Assembly (NCBI GenBank): GCA_023433615.1
Contig: JAEZCJ010000164.1
Span: 1 to 7,938 of the forward strand
Direction: 5' to 3'
From: Bacillota bacterium
GTDB lineage: Bacteria > Bacillota > Bacilli > Paenibacillales > Paenibacillaceae
Length of the DNA: 7,938 bases
The position numbers were made by a program, and so were the translations under genes. Below, piece after piece: positions 1-7,181 of the stretch; positions within the stretch are counted from its first letter, which is position 1, and each line of letters opens with the position of its first letter. The notes beneath the pieces were generated by a model. It was not told where the DNA came from and made no database searches. It saw only the letters and a program-made list of their open reading frames with translations.

Positions 1-45
1 GGGGCCCCTTCGACGATAGGAGTACCAACAAGACGGAGGCTTCGA
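1..45 (+). other. Leader before the first permease, with its ribosome-binding site
   Basis: This short stretch contains no recognisable gene. A GGAGG Shine-Dalgarno sequence at 35-39 lies 6 bases before the ATG at 46 and 9 bases before a second in-frame ATG at 49. One frame reaches a TAG at 17-19, which could be the end of an upstream gene such as a substrate-binding protein, but five codons are too few to identify anything. The first eight bases form a GGGGCCCC palindrome. No promoter is visible, so the transcription start is probably off the left edge. Confidence 0.4.
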
Positions 46-936
46 ATGATGAGAACAACGCTTCGCAATCCGGCCGTGTATCTGATGTTTATCCTGCCGA
101 CGCTGATTCTGTACGGACTCTTCTTCCTGTACCCGATGGCAACATCGTCCTTCTATGCCTTTACGGATTGGAACGGCTTGGACGACTACCGGTTCGTCGG
201 GATGCACAATTTCCGCGAGGCCTTCGCCGACACGGACTTTCAATACGCGATCCTGAACAATATGATATTCATTGGTTTCTCCATCTTCATTCAGGTGCCG
301 CTCATTATCGTCGTGGCGCTCATGATCTCGGCCGTCAAGCGGCTGCAGGGCTTCTACAAGACGACCGTGTTCATGCCCTCGATCCTATCGACGTCGGTAA
401 TCGGCATTCTGTGGGGCTTCATCTACGAGCCTGAGCTCGGACCGCTGAACAAGCTGCTCTCACTGCTTGGCGTGGACACGATCTACTGGCTGGCGGACAC
501 GGCTTGGGCGCTGCCGGCGGTGCTGCTGGCGAATGCGTGGCAGTGGATGGGCTTCTACATCGTGCTGGTGCTGGCGGCGATTCTCGCCATACCTCGCGAG
601 ATCGGGGAAGCGGCCGCGATCGACGGCGCCGGCGGCATGAAGCGCGCGCTGCTCATTACGGTGCCGCTGATCCGGCCGATCGTCTCCGTCATCGTCATGC
701 TATCGATCGCCGGCGCGATGCGAGTCGTCGACATTGTCCTCGTCATGACGAAAGGCGGCCCCGTCGGCGCTACGGAAGTGATGGCATCGTACCTCGTGAA
801 CGAGGCGATGGGCGTCGATCCGAGCTACGGCTTCGGTACCGCGATATCGCTCATCATTTTCGCGTTCGCGCTCGTCCTGACCGCACTCTATCAATGGACG
901 TTCGGCAGAAGCGCCGAAGGGGAGGGGCAGGCATGA
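46..936 (+). CDS. Sugar ABC transporter permease, MalF/UgpA type
   Basis: This is one of two inner-membrane channel subunits of a carbohydrate importer (CUT1-like, binding-protein-dependent). The 296-residue product has about six hydrophobic segments, near residues 12-34, 72-94, 107-125, 154-178, 208-228 and 263-283. The EAA loop that contacts the ATPase is clear: E188-A189-A190, then I192-D193-G194, followed by a VPLIRP stretch. The N-terminus with an early LYGLFFLYPM segment and the length just under 300 are typical of MalF/UgpA/LacF-type subunits in Bacillota. A GGAGG site at 35-39 supports a start at ATG 46 or ATG 49, and the sequence does not decide between them. The stop overlaps the start of the second permease (ATGA), so the two are probably translated together as a heterodimer. 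Family assignment is secure. The transported sugar is not evident from this protein, and the neighbouring NagZ-type hydrolase suggests an amino-sugar oligosaccharide. Confidence 0.95.
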   Translation: MMRTTLRNPAVYLMFILPTLILYGLFFLYPMATSSFYAFTDWNGLDDYRFVGMHNFREAFADTDFQYAILNNMIFIGFSIFIQVPLIIVVALMISAVKRLQGFYKTTVFMPSILSTSVIGILWGFIYEPELGPLNKLLSLLGVDTIYWLADTAWALPAVLLANAWQWMGFYIVLVLAAILAIPREIGEAAAIDGAGGMKRALLITVPLIRPIVSVIVMLSIAGAMRVVDIVLVMTKGGPVGATEVMASYLVNEAMGVDPSYGFGTAISLIIFAFALVLTALYQWTFGRSAEGEGQA

Positions 937-1769
937 CAACAGCCATGAAATGGAAAAGATCCGTGCCCCACGCCGTCCTGCTCGCCTATGTCGCGATCGT
1001 GCTGTTTCCGTTCGTGTTCGTCGTCTTCTCGTCGCTCAAGGAGAGCAACATCGAGATCGCGGCGCATCCATTTGCCCCGCCGACGGAATGGTATTGGAGC
1101 AACTACGCCGAGGCATGGGTCAAGGCGAAAATCAACGTGTACTTCTTCAACAGCTTGTACTTGTCCGCAAGCTCCGCGATCGCCGGCGTGCTGCTGGCCG
1201 CGGGGACGGCGTACGCGCTGACGCGCATGCGATTCCGGCGAGCGAGCAAGGCGCTGTACCAGCTGATCCTGATCGGCATGCTGATCCCGGGCAACGTGCT
1301 ATTCATCGCGCAATACATTCTCGTCATGAAGATGGGCATTCTGAATACGCATTGGGCGCTGTTCCTGCCTTATACGGCAGGCGCGCTGCCGCTAAGCGTT
1401 CTCCTGATCGCAGCATTCATGAAGTCGATTCCGGATGAGCTCGAGGAAGCGGCGATCATGGACGGATTGAGCTCGATCGGACTGTTTGCTAGAATTATTT
1501 TACCGGTAACGCTGCCGGCGCTTGTAACCGTATTCATCGTCAATTTCCTCGGTGCGTGGAACGAATACCTGCTCGCGAACTTCTTCATCAGCAAGGATGC
1601 GCTGAAGACGCTCCCGACCGGCATGGTCGGCTTCCGAGACGCGTTCCAGACGAATTACGCGCTGATCTGCACGGGCATCGTGTTCAGCGTGGTACCCGTC
1701 CTCGCGCTATATGCCTTCTTGCAGGAGAAAATCATCGAAGGCGTCACGGCAGGCAGCGTGAAAGGATAG
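933..1769 (+). CDS. Sugar ABC transporter permease, MalG/UgpE type
   Basis: This is the partner channel subunit of the same importer, 278 residues from ATG 933. It begins with a short basic stretch (KWKR) followed by a first membrane segment at about residues 13-35. The EAA loop is textbook: IPDELEEAAIMDG, with E172-A173-A174 and D177-G178, then an ILPVTLP segment. The GAWNEYLLANFF stretch is also characteristic of MalG-type subunits. The open frame extends upstream to 504, but that part lies inside the first permease and has low-complexity shadow composition. The start at 933 is preferred because GGAGG at 921-925 is 7 bases upstream and ATGA overlaps the previous stop. An in-frame ATG at 945 is a weaker alternative. 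No ATPase gene is in this window, so the transporter presumably uses an ATPase encoded elsewhere, as many Bacillota CUT1 systems share MsmX-like subunits. Confidence 0.95.
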   Translation: MTTAMKWKRSVPHAVLLAYVAIVLFPFVFVVFSSLKESNIEIAAHPFAPPTEWYWSNYAEAWVKAKINVYFFNSLYLSASSAIAGVLLAAGTAYALTRMRFRRASKALYQLILIGMLIPGNVLFIAQYILVMKMGILNTHWALFLPYTAGALPLSVLLIAAFMKSIPDELEEAAIMDGLSSIGLFARIILPVTLPALVTVFIVNFLGAWNEYLLANFFISKDALKTLPTGMVGFRDAFQTNYALICTGIVFSVVPVLALYAFLQEKIIEGVTAGSVKG

Positions 1770-1809
1770 ACGAAGCTAGATCGGCCATACGGCTGCAACC
1801 CAGTCCCCC

Positions 1810-1816
1810 AAGGAGG
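1810..1816 (+). promoter_or_regulatory. Ribosome-binding site that sets the kinase start
   Basis: AAGGAGG lies 10 bases before ATG 1827. A GTG at 1818 is in the same frame but begins only one base after this site, too close for initiation. The ATG therefore gives the start. The 57-base gap between the second permease and the kinase shows no hairpin with a T-tract, which is consistent with read-through from the permeases. Confidence 0.8.
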
Positions 1817-1826
1817 CGTGCGCGGC

Positions 1827-3647
1827 ATGTCGCTTAGAGCCAAGCTGTTCGGAGCATTCCTCGCCTTCATCATCGTGCCGCTCGTCGTGCTCGGCATCGC
1901 CGCGTACCATATGGTGACGGGACTGATCGAAGAGAAGTACGCGGAGCAGTCCGAGCTGACGCTTCGCGCCCTCAGCCAGAGCGTAGGGTTCTTGTTCGGC
2001 GAGATGAACAAGGTGACGGACAGCACCATTGCCAGCGATGCCATCCAAGACGCGCTGAAGGGAGTAAGGCCGGCCGGCGTGCCGGACATCGAACAGATCG
2101 ATTATATGGAGCTGAACGAGGTGCAGCGGAATTTTCGCGAGCTGCTTGTCAACCATCCCTCTGTCAGCTATGCCTTCATGTATACGCTGCATAACGAACG
2201 CATCAACAAAATCTTCGCGAAGGAATCGTTCAGCGCGATGCCCTTCGAGCAATTCAAGGCACAGCCCATCTACAAGACGGTGATGGAACGGGCAGGTCTT
2301 CCGGTATGGGTGGGACCGTACCAATACCCGAAGCTGACCGGCACCGATCCCGTATTCACGCAGATCCGCGTCGTGAAGGACATCGATACGCTGGACGACA
2401 AGGGCATCCTGCTCGTTCAGATCAAGAATGCGGGGCTCGAGTCCGTGTTCCGTTATTTTCGCTTTAACCAAGCCAAGCATGCTACGAGGTTCATTATCGC
2501 GAGCGGCGAAGGAATGGTGCTGTACGACAGCGACCAAGGCAAGGGCTTGAATGGCCGGCTGATCGGCGAAGTGACGAATCAACAACGGTTTGCCGCCGAT
2601 TCGCGCACGTATCGCAGCAATCGCCAGACGTTCGACGGCCGCGACAGCGTCGTCTCCAGCATCAGCTTGCCGATCGAGGATTGGCGACTGCTATCCGTCA
2701 CCTCTTGGGAATCGTTGTCGGCCGAAGTGATGGAATCCGCCAAATGGGTGGCCGCCGTCGTGTTGGTCAGCTTGGCGTCGGCGTGCATCTTCATCCTCTT
2801 CTTCGCGCAGCGCGTCGCCCGATCGGTCATTCAGACGGTGCAATTCATGCGCAAGGTGGAGCGGGGCGACCTGACCGCGCGGCTGCCGGTCGAGGGCACG
2901 GACGAGATGTCGCTGCTCGCGCGCGGCTTCAACAGCCTGGTCCATCGCGTGGCGGAACTGCTCGATGAAGTGACGCGTCAGCAGGAGCGCAAGAAGCGCG
3001 CCGAGCTGCAGGCGCTGCAGGCGCAGATCAAGCCGCATTTCCTATTCAATGCGCTCGAATCGATCAACATATTAGCGGTACAGAATCAGGGGAAAAAGGT
3101 AAGCCAAATGGTCGCGCGCCTCGGCAGCATGCTGCGGATCAGCATCCAGCAGCAGGAGCGGATCACGGTGGAGCAGGAGCTTCGGCATCTGCGCAGCTAC
3201 CTGGAGATCCAGAAGTTCCGCTTCGAGGAGCTCTTCGAGTTCGATATCGACGTGCCTGCGGAGCTTCTCGGCTGCATGATGCCGAAGCTGACGCTGCAGC
3301 CGCTCGTCGAGAACAGCATTCAGCACGGATTCGAAGGCATAAGCTACATGGGACGCATTCGCGTTCGGGCGTGCAGGGAAGCCGGCAGCCTCGCGTTCTA
3401 CGTGGAGGATAACGGACTCGGCATACCGGCGGAGACGCTGGCCGCTTTCGCGTATGAGCGGGATACCGGGCAGCGCCATGCCGAATCGCCCGAGACGGGC
3501 GAGCGGCGCGGACTCGGCGTGTGCAATGTCGCGGATCGGATCCGGATCGAGTACGGCAGCCGATACGGGATGTTCGTCTGCAGCGCATCGGACCATGGCA
3601 CCGCGATCAAGCTCGTCATGCCGCTTGCGAACGGAGGGGATTACTGA
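1827..3647 (+). CDS. YesM-family sensor histidine kinase (dCACHE-like sensor, HAMP, HisKA-like, HATPase)
   Basis: This 606-residue membrane kinase probably senses an extracellular or sugar-related signal and phosphorylates the regulator encoded next. Transmembrane helix 1 is at about residues 7-28. An extracytoplasmic domain of about 275 residues follows, with the size and position of a double-CACHE sensor. Transmembrane helix 2 is at about 307-329 and a HAMP segment at about 330-380 (VERGDLTARLPVEGTDEM). A basic, glutamine-rich helix leads into the phospho-acceptor motif QIKPHFLFN, with His404. The ATP-binding domain has an N-box (LQPLVENSIQHGF, Asn496), a G1 box (VEDNGLGIP, Asp528) and a G2 box (RGLGVCN, about 561-567). 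The PHFxFN acceptor motif and the domain order match the LytS/YesM class rather than classical EnvZ-like kinases. The stop overlaps the regulator start by one base (TGATG), which supports a cognate pair. The ligand is unknown. Confidence 0.95.
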   Translation: MSLRAKLFGAFLAFIIVPLVVLGIAAYHMVTGLIEEKYAEQSELTLRALSQSVGFLFGEMNKVTDSTIASDAIQDALKGVRPAGVPDIEQIDYMELNEVQRNFRELLVNHPSVSYAFMYTLHNERINKIFAKESFSAMPFEQFKAQPIYKTVMERAGLPVWVGPYQYPKLTGTDPVFTQIRVVKDIDTLDDKGILLVQIKNAGLESVFRYFRFNQAKHATRFIIASGEGMVLYDSDQGKGLNGRLIGEVTNQQRFAADSRTYRSNRQTFDGRDSVVSSISLPIEDWRLLSVTSWESLSAEVMESAKWVAAVVLVSLASACIFILFFAQRVARSVIQTVQFMRKVERGDLTARLPVEGTDEMSLLARGFNSLVHRVAELLDEVTRQQERKKRAELQALQAQIKPHFLFNALESINILAVQNQGKKVSQMVARLGSMLRISIQQQERITVEQELRHLRSYLEIQKFRFEELFEFDIDVPAELLGCMMPKLTLQPLVENSIQHGFEGISYMGRIRVRACREAGSLAFYVEDNGLGIPAETLAAFAYERDTGQRHAESPETGERRGLGVCNVADRIRIEYGSRYGMFVCSASDHGTAIKLVMPLANGGDY

Positions 3648-5311
3648 TGCGGCTCAAGGCATTGATCATCGATGACGAGTCGAAAATATTAACCAACTTG
3701 AGCACCGTACTGCCGTGGGACGAGATGGGAATCGACGTCGTAGGCCTTGCCCGAAACGGCGTGGAAGGGATGGAGGCGGTGCAGGCGCACCGGCCGGATC
3801 TCGTGCTGTGCGATATTCGCATGCCGATTATGGACGGCATTCAGTTCCTGGAGGCACTAGCCGGATTCGGCGCCGGCTCCGGCTCGGATCGGGAGGAGAA
3901 GACAGATGCGGAGGTCGTGATGCTGACCGGTTATCAGGACTTCGAATATGCCCGATCCGTCATTCGCTACGGCGTCCGGGATTATATCTTGAAGCCGATC
4001 GATTATGACGAGCTCATGACTGTCATCGAGCGGCTGGCCGGTTCGATTCGCGCTAGGCGGCGGGCAAAGCGGCAAGACGAAGACCGCTACGGGCAAGCCG
4101 CAGCGCTTGCTTATGAGAAGCGCCTGTATGATCGGCTGTTGGGTTATACGGCGCCGCTTCCGCATGCGACGCTGCGCGGGGACGACCGGGAGGATGGAGC
4201 GGTCTGCTATACGATGCTGCTAGCCGACTTCGATGGCTATGCCGAGCGTTTCATGTCGAATGCGGACCAAGAGCGGCGGTTATGGAACTTTGCCGTTCGC
4301 AACGTATTCGAGGAAATGCTGGCGGAGGAAGGGTTGCGCCACGCCGTGCTGCAGACGCGGGACGGCGAGTTCTGCATGCTGGTCGAAGCTGCAGAGGCGG
4401 ATCACGACGACGAGACGGCGGCCGATTGCGTCTCTGACGGCATGCGGCTAGCCCGGCTGCTGCAGCAATCCGCAGCCGTTCATACGAAGATCAGCTTGTC
4501 GATCGGCGTGTACCCGACGCGCATCGCGCCGCATCAGCTGCATGCCGCATTCAAGACGCTGCAGCGCCGCATGCAGCTGGACATGGGCAAGCGCGCATCG
4601 TGCTTCGTATGCGGCTCGGATGAAGGCGGGGACATGAGCCGCGTGGAGCTGTGGGAACCGATCGAGGCGCTCGTATCCGCCATGCGCCGGCATGACCGAG
4701 ACGCCGTCGAACGGGCGCTGTCCGACTTGACGGCGCACTTGCACGCGGTAGCCGTACAATCGCTGGCGCGTGCGGCGAAGCTCGGGCATTTCGTCGTGCT
4801 GCATCTGCTTCGCGAGATGCGGGAGCTGGGCGCGCTGACTAGCGAGCAGGAGCAGGACATCTGGGCGATGACGGAGCAGGCCGATCGGGTCAAGGACGCG
4901 CTGGCCGTCGTCAGGCGGATTATCGGGGCCTGCCAGGACAATGCGGCAAGCGCGAAGCCCGGCGACGTACTGATGCATGCCGCCAAAGACTACATCCACC
5001 GGCACCTGCCCAAGGATCTCGGCATCGACGAAGTCGCGGAGTCGATCGGCATTAGCAGCAGCTATTTCAGCATGCTGTTCAAGCAGCATTTCGGATCGAC
5101 GTTCGTCGAGTACGTGACGGCCCAGCGGATCGAGCTGGCGAAGTCGATGCTGCTCCTTACGAGCCGCAGCATCACGGATATCGGCCGGTCGGTCGGTTAC
5201 GCGGAGAGGCGATATTTTACGAAGGTGTTCCAGAAGCTGACAGGCATGATCCCGTCGGAGTATCGGGAACGGAGTAACGCTAGAGGCACAGGGGAGGCTG
5301 GACAAGGATGA
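3647..5311 (+). CDS. YesN-family response regulator: receiver, degenerate GGDEF-like middle region, AraC HTH
   Basis: This 554-residue cytoplasmic regulator is the likely partner of the preceding kinase and a DNA-binding activator of the transporter genes. The receiver domain has the acidic pair D9-D10, the phosphorylation site D56 (LVLCDIRMP), T94 and K116 (YILKP). Residues of about 73-87 form a Gly/Ser/acidic insertion before the fourth strand, unlike the usual short loop. A basic, charged linker covers about 130-165. The middle part (about 186-310) resembles a degenerate GGDEF fold: LADFDGY at about 192-198, RDGEF (D239-F242) and LSIGV (from S285). The catalytic GGDEF signature is absent, so cyclase activity is not expected. 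The C-terminal AraC domain (about 440-540) contains two helix-turn-helix units, IDEVAESIGISSSYFSMLFK and ITDIGRSVGYAERRYFTKVF. The start at 3647 is supported by GGAGG at 3633-3637 and by the overlap with the kinase stop. Confidence 0.93.
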   Translation: MRLKALIIDDESKILTNLSTVLPWDEMGIDVVGLARNGVEGMEAVQAHRPDLVLCDIRMPIMDGIQFLEALAGFGAGSGSDREEKTDAEVVMLTGYQDFEYARSVIRYGVRDYILKPIDYDELMTVIERLAGSIRARRRAKRQDEDRYGQAAALAYEKRLYDRLLGYTAPLPHATLRGDDREDGAVCYTMLLADFDGYAERFMSNADQERRLWNFAVRNVFEEMLAEEGLRHAVLQTRDGEFCMLVEAAEADHDDETAADCVSDGMRLARLLQQSAAVHTKISLSIGVYPTRIAPHQLHAAFKTLQRRMQLDMGKRASCFVCGSDEGGDMSRVELWEPIEALVSAMRRHDRDAVERALSDLTAHLHAVAVQSLARAAKLGHFVVLHLLREMRELGALTSEQEQDIWAMTEQADRVKDALAVVRRIIGACQDNAASAKPGDVLMHAAKDYIHRHLPKDLGIDEVAESIGISSSYFSMLFKQHFGSTFVEYVTAQRIELAKSMLLLTSRSITDIGRSVGYAERRYFTKVFQKLTGMIPSEYRERSNARGTGEAGQG

Positions 5312-6909
5312 CGGAGATTGCGAGTTGGAGCTTGAAGGCTAAGATCGGACAGCTCGTCATGTGCGGCTTCGACGGCATGGCGCCGACGGAAGGCATTCTG
5401 GGATTGATTGAGGAATATGCGCTTGGCGGAATCATCTACTTCCGGCGCAATGTCGGCACGGCGCAAGAGACAGCCGAGCTGTCCGCGAGGCTGCGAGAAG
5501 CCGCAGGCCGCGTGACGGACGTGCCGCTCTGGATCGCGGTCGATCAAGAGGGAGGCACGGTCGCGCGCATCGACCGGGATATTACGGTCATGCCCGGCAA
5601 TATGGCGCTCGGCGCCGCGCGTGAGCCGTTCTATGCGTATGATACGGCCCATGCATCGGGTTCTGACCTGCTGCGCATGGGCATTAACCTGAACTTGGCG
5701 CCGTGCCTTGACGTGAACTGCAATGCATTGAATCCCGTTATCGGCGTTCGCTCCTACGGCGAACGTCCGGAGCTGGTCGGAGAGCTGGGCACGGCGGCAA
5801 TCAGAGGGTTTCAGGAGGCTGGCGTGTCCGCTTGCGCGAAGCATTTTCCGGGGCACGGGGATACGGATACCGATTCGCATCGGGAGCTGCCGATCGTGCC
5901 TCACGGCCGCGAACGGCTGCGCGAGATCGAGCTTGCGCCGTTCAGGCAGGCGATCGAACAAGGCGTCGACGCGATCATGACGGCCCATGTGTTGTTCCCG
6001 GCCTATGACGACAGCGGCGTCCCAGCGACGATCTCGGAGCCGATTCTCGGCGGGCTGCTGCGGCGGGAGCTCGGCTACGACGGCATCCTAATGACGGACT
6101 GCCTCGAGATGAACGCGATCTCGGAGACGGTCGGCATCGGCCGAGGCGCTGTCATGGCCGTGAAGGCGGGCGCCGACGTCGTGCTCGTCAGCCATCGGCT
6201 GGATCGGCAGCGTGAAGCGCTTGAGGCGCTTGTCGCGGCGGCCGAGTCTGGCGAACTGGAAGAAGCGCGCATCGATGAGTCGGTGCGGCGCATCGTACAG
6301 CTGAAGCAGCGGCGAGTGAAAGCGGCGGCGATGGCGGCGGCTGAGCAGGCGGCAGCAGCTGCGCGGGAAGCGTATGCAAGAAGCGTGACGCTGGTGAAGC
6401 AGGATGCCGGCGTGCTGCCGCTGAAGCGGGATATGCCGACGCTAGCGATATGGCCGGAGGTGCGGATCGGCACCGAAGTCGATGAGGTCATCGAGCAGGA
6501 ACTGACGCTCGGCAAGGCGATCGGCCGATATGTCGTCGAGGTCAAGGAGCTGATCATCGGCATCGAGCCGACGGCTGACGAGATCGCGGCGGTGCTCTTG
6601 GCTGCGGCCGGGAAGAGGCAAATTGTCGTCGGCACCTATAATGCCGCATTCTCGCCGGGGCAGACGTCGCTGGTGGAGGCGCTCATGCGGAGCGGGTCAA
6701 GCACGGTCATCGTTGCCGCGCTGCGCAACCCGTACGATCTGCTCGCCTTCCCGGACGTGCACGCCTACGCCGCGTGCTACGAGAATCGCCCGCTCGCGCT
6801 GGAGGCGTTGGCAGCCGTGCTCGCCGGCGAGATGCCCGCTCAGGGCAGGCTGCCGGTCAGTCTTGGCGATCAGTATCCGTATGGACACGGCTTGCCGGGT
6901 AGTGCGTGA
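5308..6909 (+). CDS. nagZ: Glycoside hydrolase family 3 beta-N-acetylglucosaminidase (NagZ type), cytoplasmic
   Basis: This 533-residue enzyme is predicted to release terminal beta-linked N-acetylglucosamine from short oligosaccharides. The TIM-barrel domain covers about residues 1-330. It contains VDQEGGTVARI with D79, NLNLAPCLDVNCNALNPVIG, and the NagZ hallmark KHFPGHGDTDTDSH with K178-H179 and the D189/H191 acid-base dyad. The predicted nucleophile is D264 in LMTDCLEMNAI. An alanine-rich segment (about 340-358) leads into a second alpha/beta domain to the C-terminus, ending in a GRLPVSL stretch typical of two-domain GH3 proteins. There is no signal peptide or lipobox, unlike the longer secreted two-domain NagZ of Bacillus subtilis, so the substrate must enter the cell first. 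The upstream permeases offer a route. The start overlaps the regulator stop (ATGA), with GGGGAGG at 5291-5297. Family and catalytic type are secure; the natural substrate is inferred. Confidence 0.93.
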   Translation: MTEIASWSLKAKIGQLVMCGFDGMAPTEGILGLIEEYALGGIIYFRRNVGTAQETAELSARLREAAGRVTDVPLWIAVDQEGGTVARIDRDITVMPGNMALGAAREPFYAYDTAHASGSDLLRMGINLNLAPCLDVNCNALNPVIGVRSYGERPELVGELGTAAIRGFQEAGVSACAKHFPGHGDTDTDSHRELPIVPHGRERLREIELAPFRQAIEQGVDAIMTAHVLFPAYDDSGVPATISEPILGGLLRRELGYDGILMTDCLEMNAISETVGIGRGAVMAVKAGADVVLVSHRLDRQREALEALVAAAESGELEEARIDESVRRIVQLKQRRVKAAAMAAAEQAAAAAREAYARSVTLVKQDAGVLPLKRDMPTLAIWPEVRIGTEVDEVIEQELTLGKAIGRYVVEVKELIIGIEPTADEIAAVLLAAAGKRQIVVGTYNAAFSPGQTSLVEALMRSGSSTVIVAALRNPYDLLAFPDVHAYAACYENRPLALEALAAVLAGEMPAQGRLPVSLGDQYPYGHGLPGSA

Positions 6910-6931
6910 GTAGATGAGTGGACGAGTGGAT
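6908..6931 (+). repeat. Three tandem 8-bp units across the nagZ stop region
   Basis: Three consecutive copies of the pattern GAGTRGAY are present: GAGTAGAT at 6908, GAGTGGAC at 6916 and GAGTGGAT at 6924. The first unit begins at the second base of the nagZ TGA stop codon at 6907-6909. The copies are imperfect and short, so chance is possible. Confidence 0.6.
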
Positions 6932-7103
6932 GGCATGCTGTGCTGTCCGGGCGGCGCTCATGCTGTCCTCGCCTCTGACTACTTTGCCCGATAGCGAAGC
7001 ATTTGCTCAATTAAGGCATACGGATGCGCGAATATGTTCAGATTCAGCCGAATTAGACAGCATAGCGAATTCGCAGCCCCCCTCATCTTCATTCTGTCGT
7101 CTC

Positions 7104-7135
7104 AGCCGCTGTCTCTCGTTCGAGAGCCAGCGGCT
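7104..7135. other. Strong inverted repeat (hairpin), possible terminator or repeat element
   Basis: An 8-bp outer arm (AGCCGCTG with CAGCGGCT) and a 6-bp inner arm (CTCTCG with CGAGAG) pair, separated by one T-C mismatch and closed by a two-base TT loop. GTCG at 7096-7099 can also pair with CGAC at 7139-7142 beyond an internal loop. Neither strand has a run of T after the stem, so a standard intrinsic terminator is not supported. It may still act as an RNA 3'-end stabiliser for the nagZ operon, or be part of a dispersed repeat. Confidence 0.65.
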
Positions 7136-7152
7136 ATTCGACGTTCCCTTCA

Positions 7153-7181
7153 TTGCAACCCAACTGGCAATCTGAGACAAT
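7153..7181 (+). promoter_or_regulatory. Candidate sigma-A promoter for tex
   Basis: TTGCAA at 7153-7158 (4 of 6 matches to the -35 consensus) is followed after 17 bases by GACAAT at 7176-7181 (4 of 6 matches to the -10 consensus). A TG at 7173-7174 gives an extended -10 context. It lies about 55 bases before the tex start and after the hairpin, which suits independent expression of tex. Individual matches are modest. Confidence 0.4.

Noticed and set aside
504..932. Upstream extension of the second permease frame (421 residues in total)
   Set aside because: It overlaps the first permease almost entirely, its arginine/alanine-rich composition looks like an out-of-frame shadow, and a good ribosome-binding site and ATGA overlap support the start at 933.
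1770..1809. Possible terminator or promoter between the second permease and the kinase
   Set aside because: I saw no stem with a T-tract and no convincing -35/-10 pair in this short gap.
1776..2585. Long minus-strand open frame (269 codons) opposite the kinase
   Set aside because: It lies over a well-identified gene, has no recognisable motif, and long antisense frames are expected in GC-rich DNA.
4448..5305. Long minus-strand open frame (285 codons) opposite the response regulator
   Set aside because: It mirrors the AraC-type domain coding sequence and has composition typical of an antisense shadow.
5197..5988. Minus-strand open frame (263 codons) across the regulator-nagZ junction
   Set aside because: It covers two secure genes, shows no family motif, and is rich in arginine as expected for an antisense shadow.
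6918..7175. Plus-strand 85-codon frame after nagZ
   Set aside because: It has no ribosome-binding site, spans the hairpin and tandem repeat, and has no recognisable domain.
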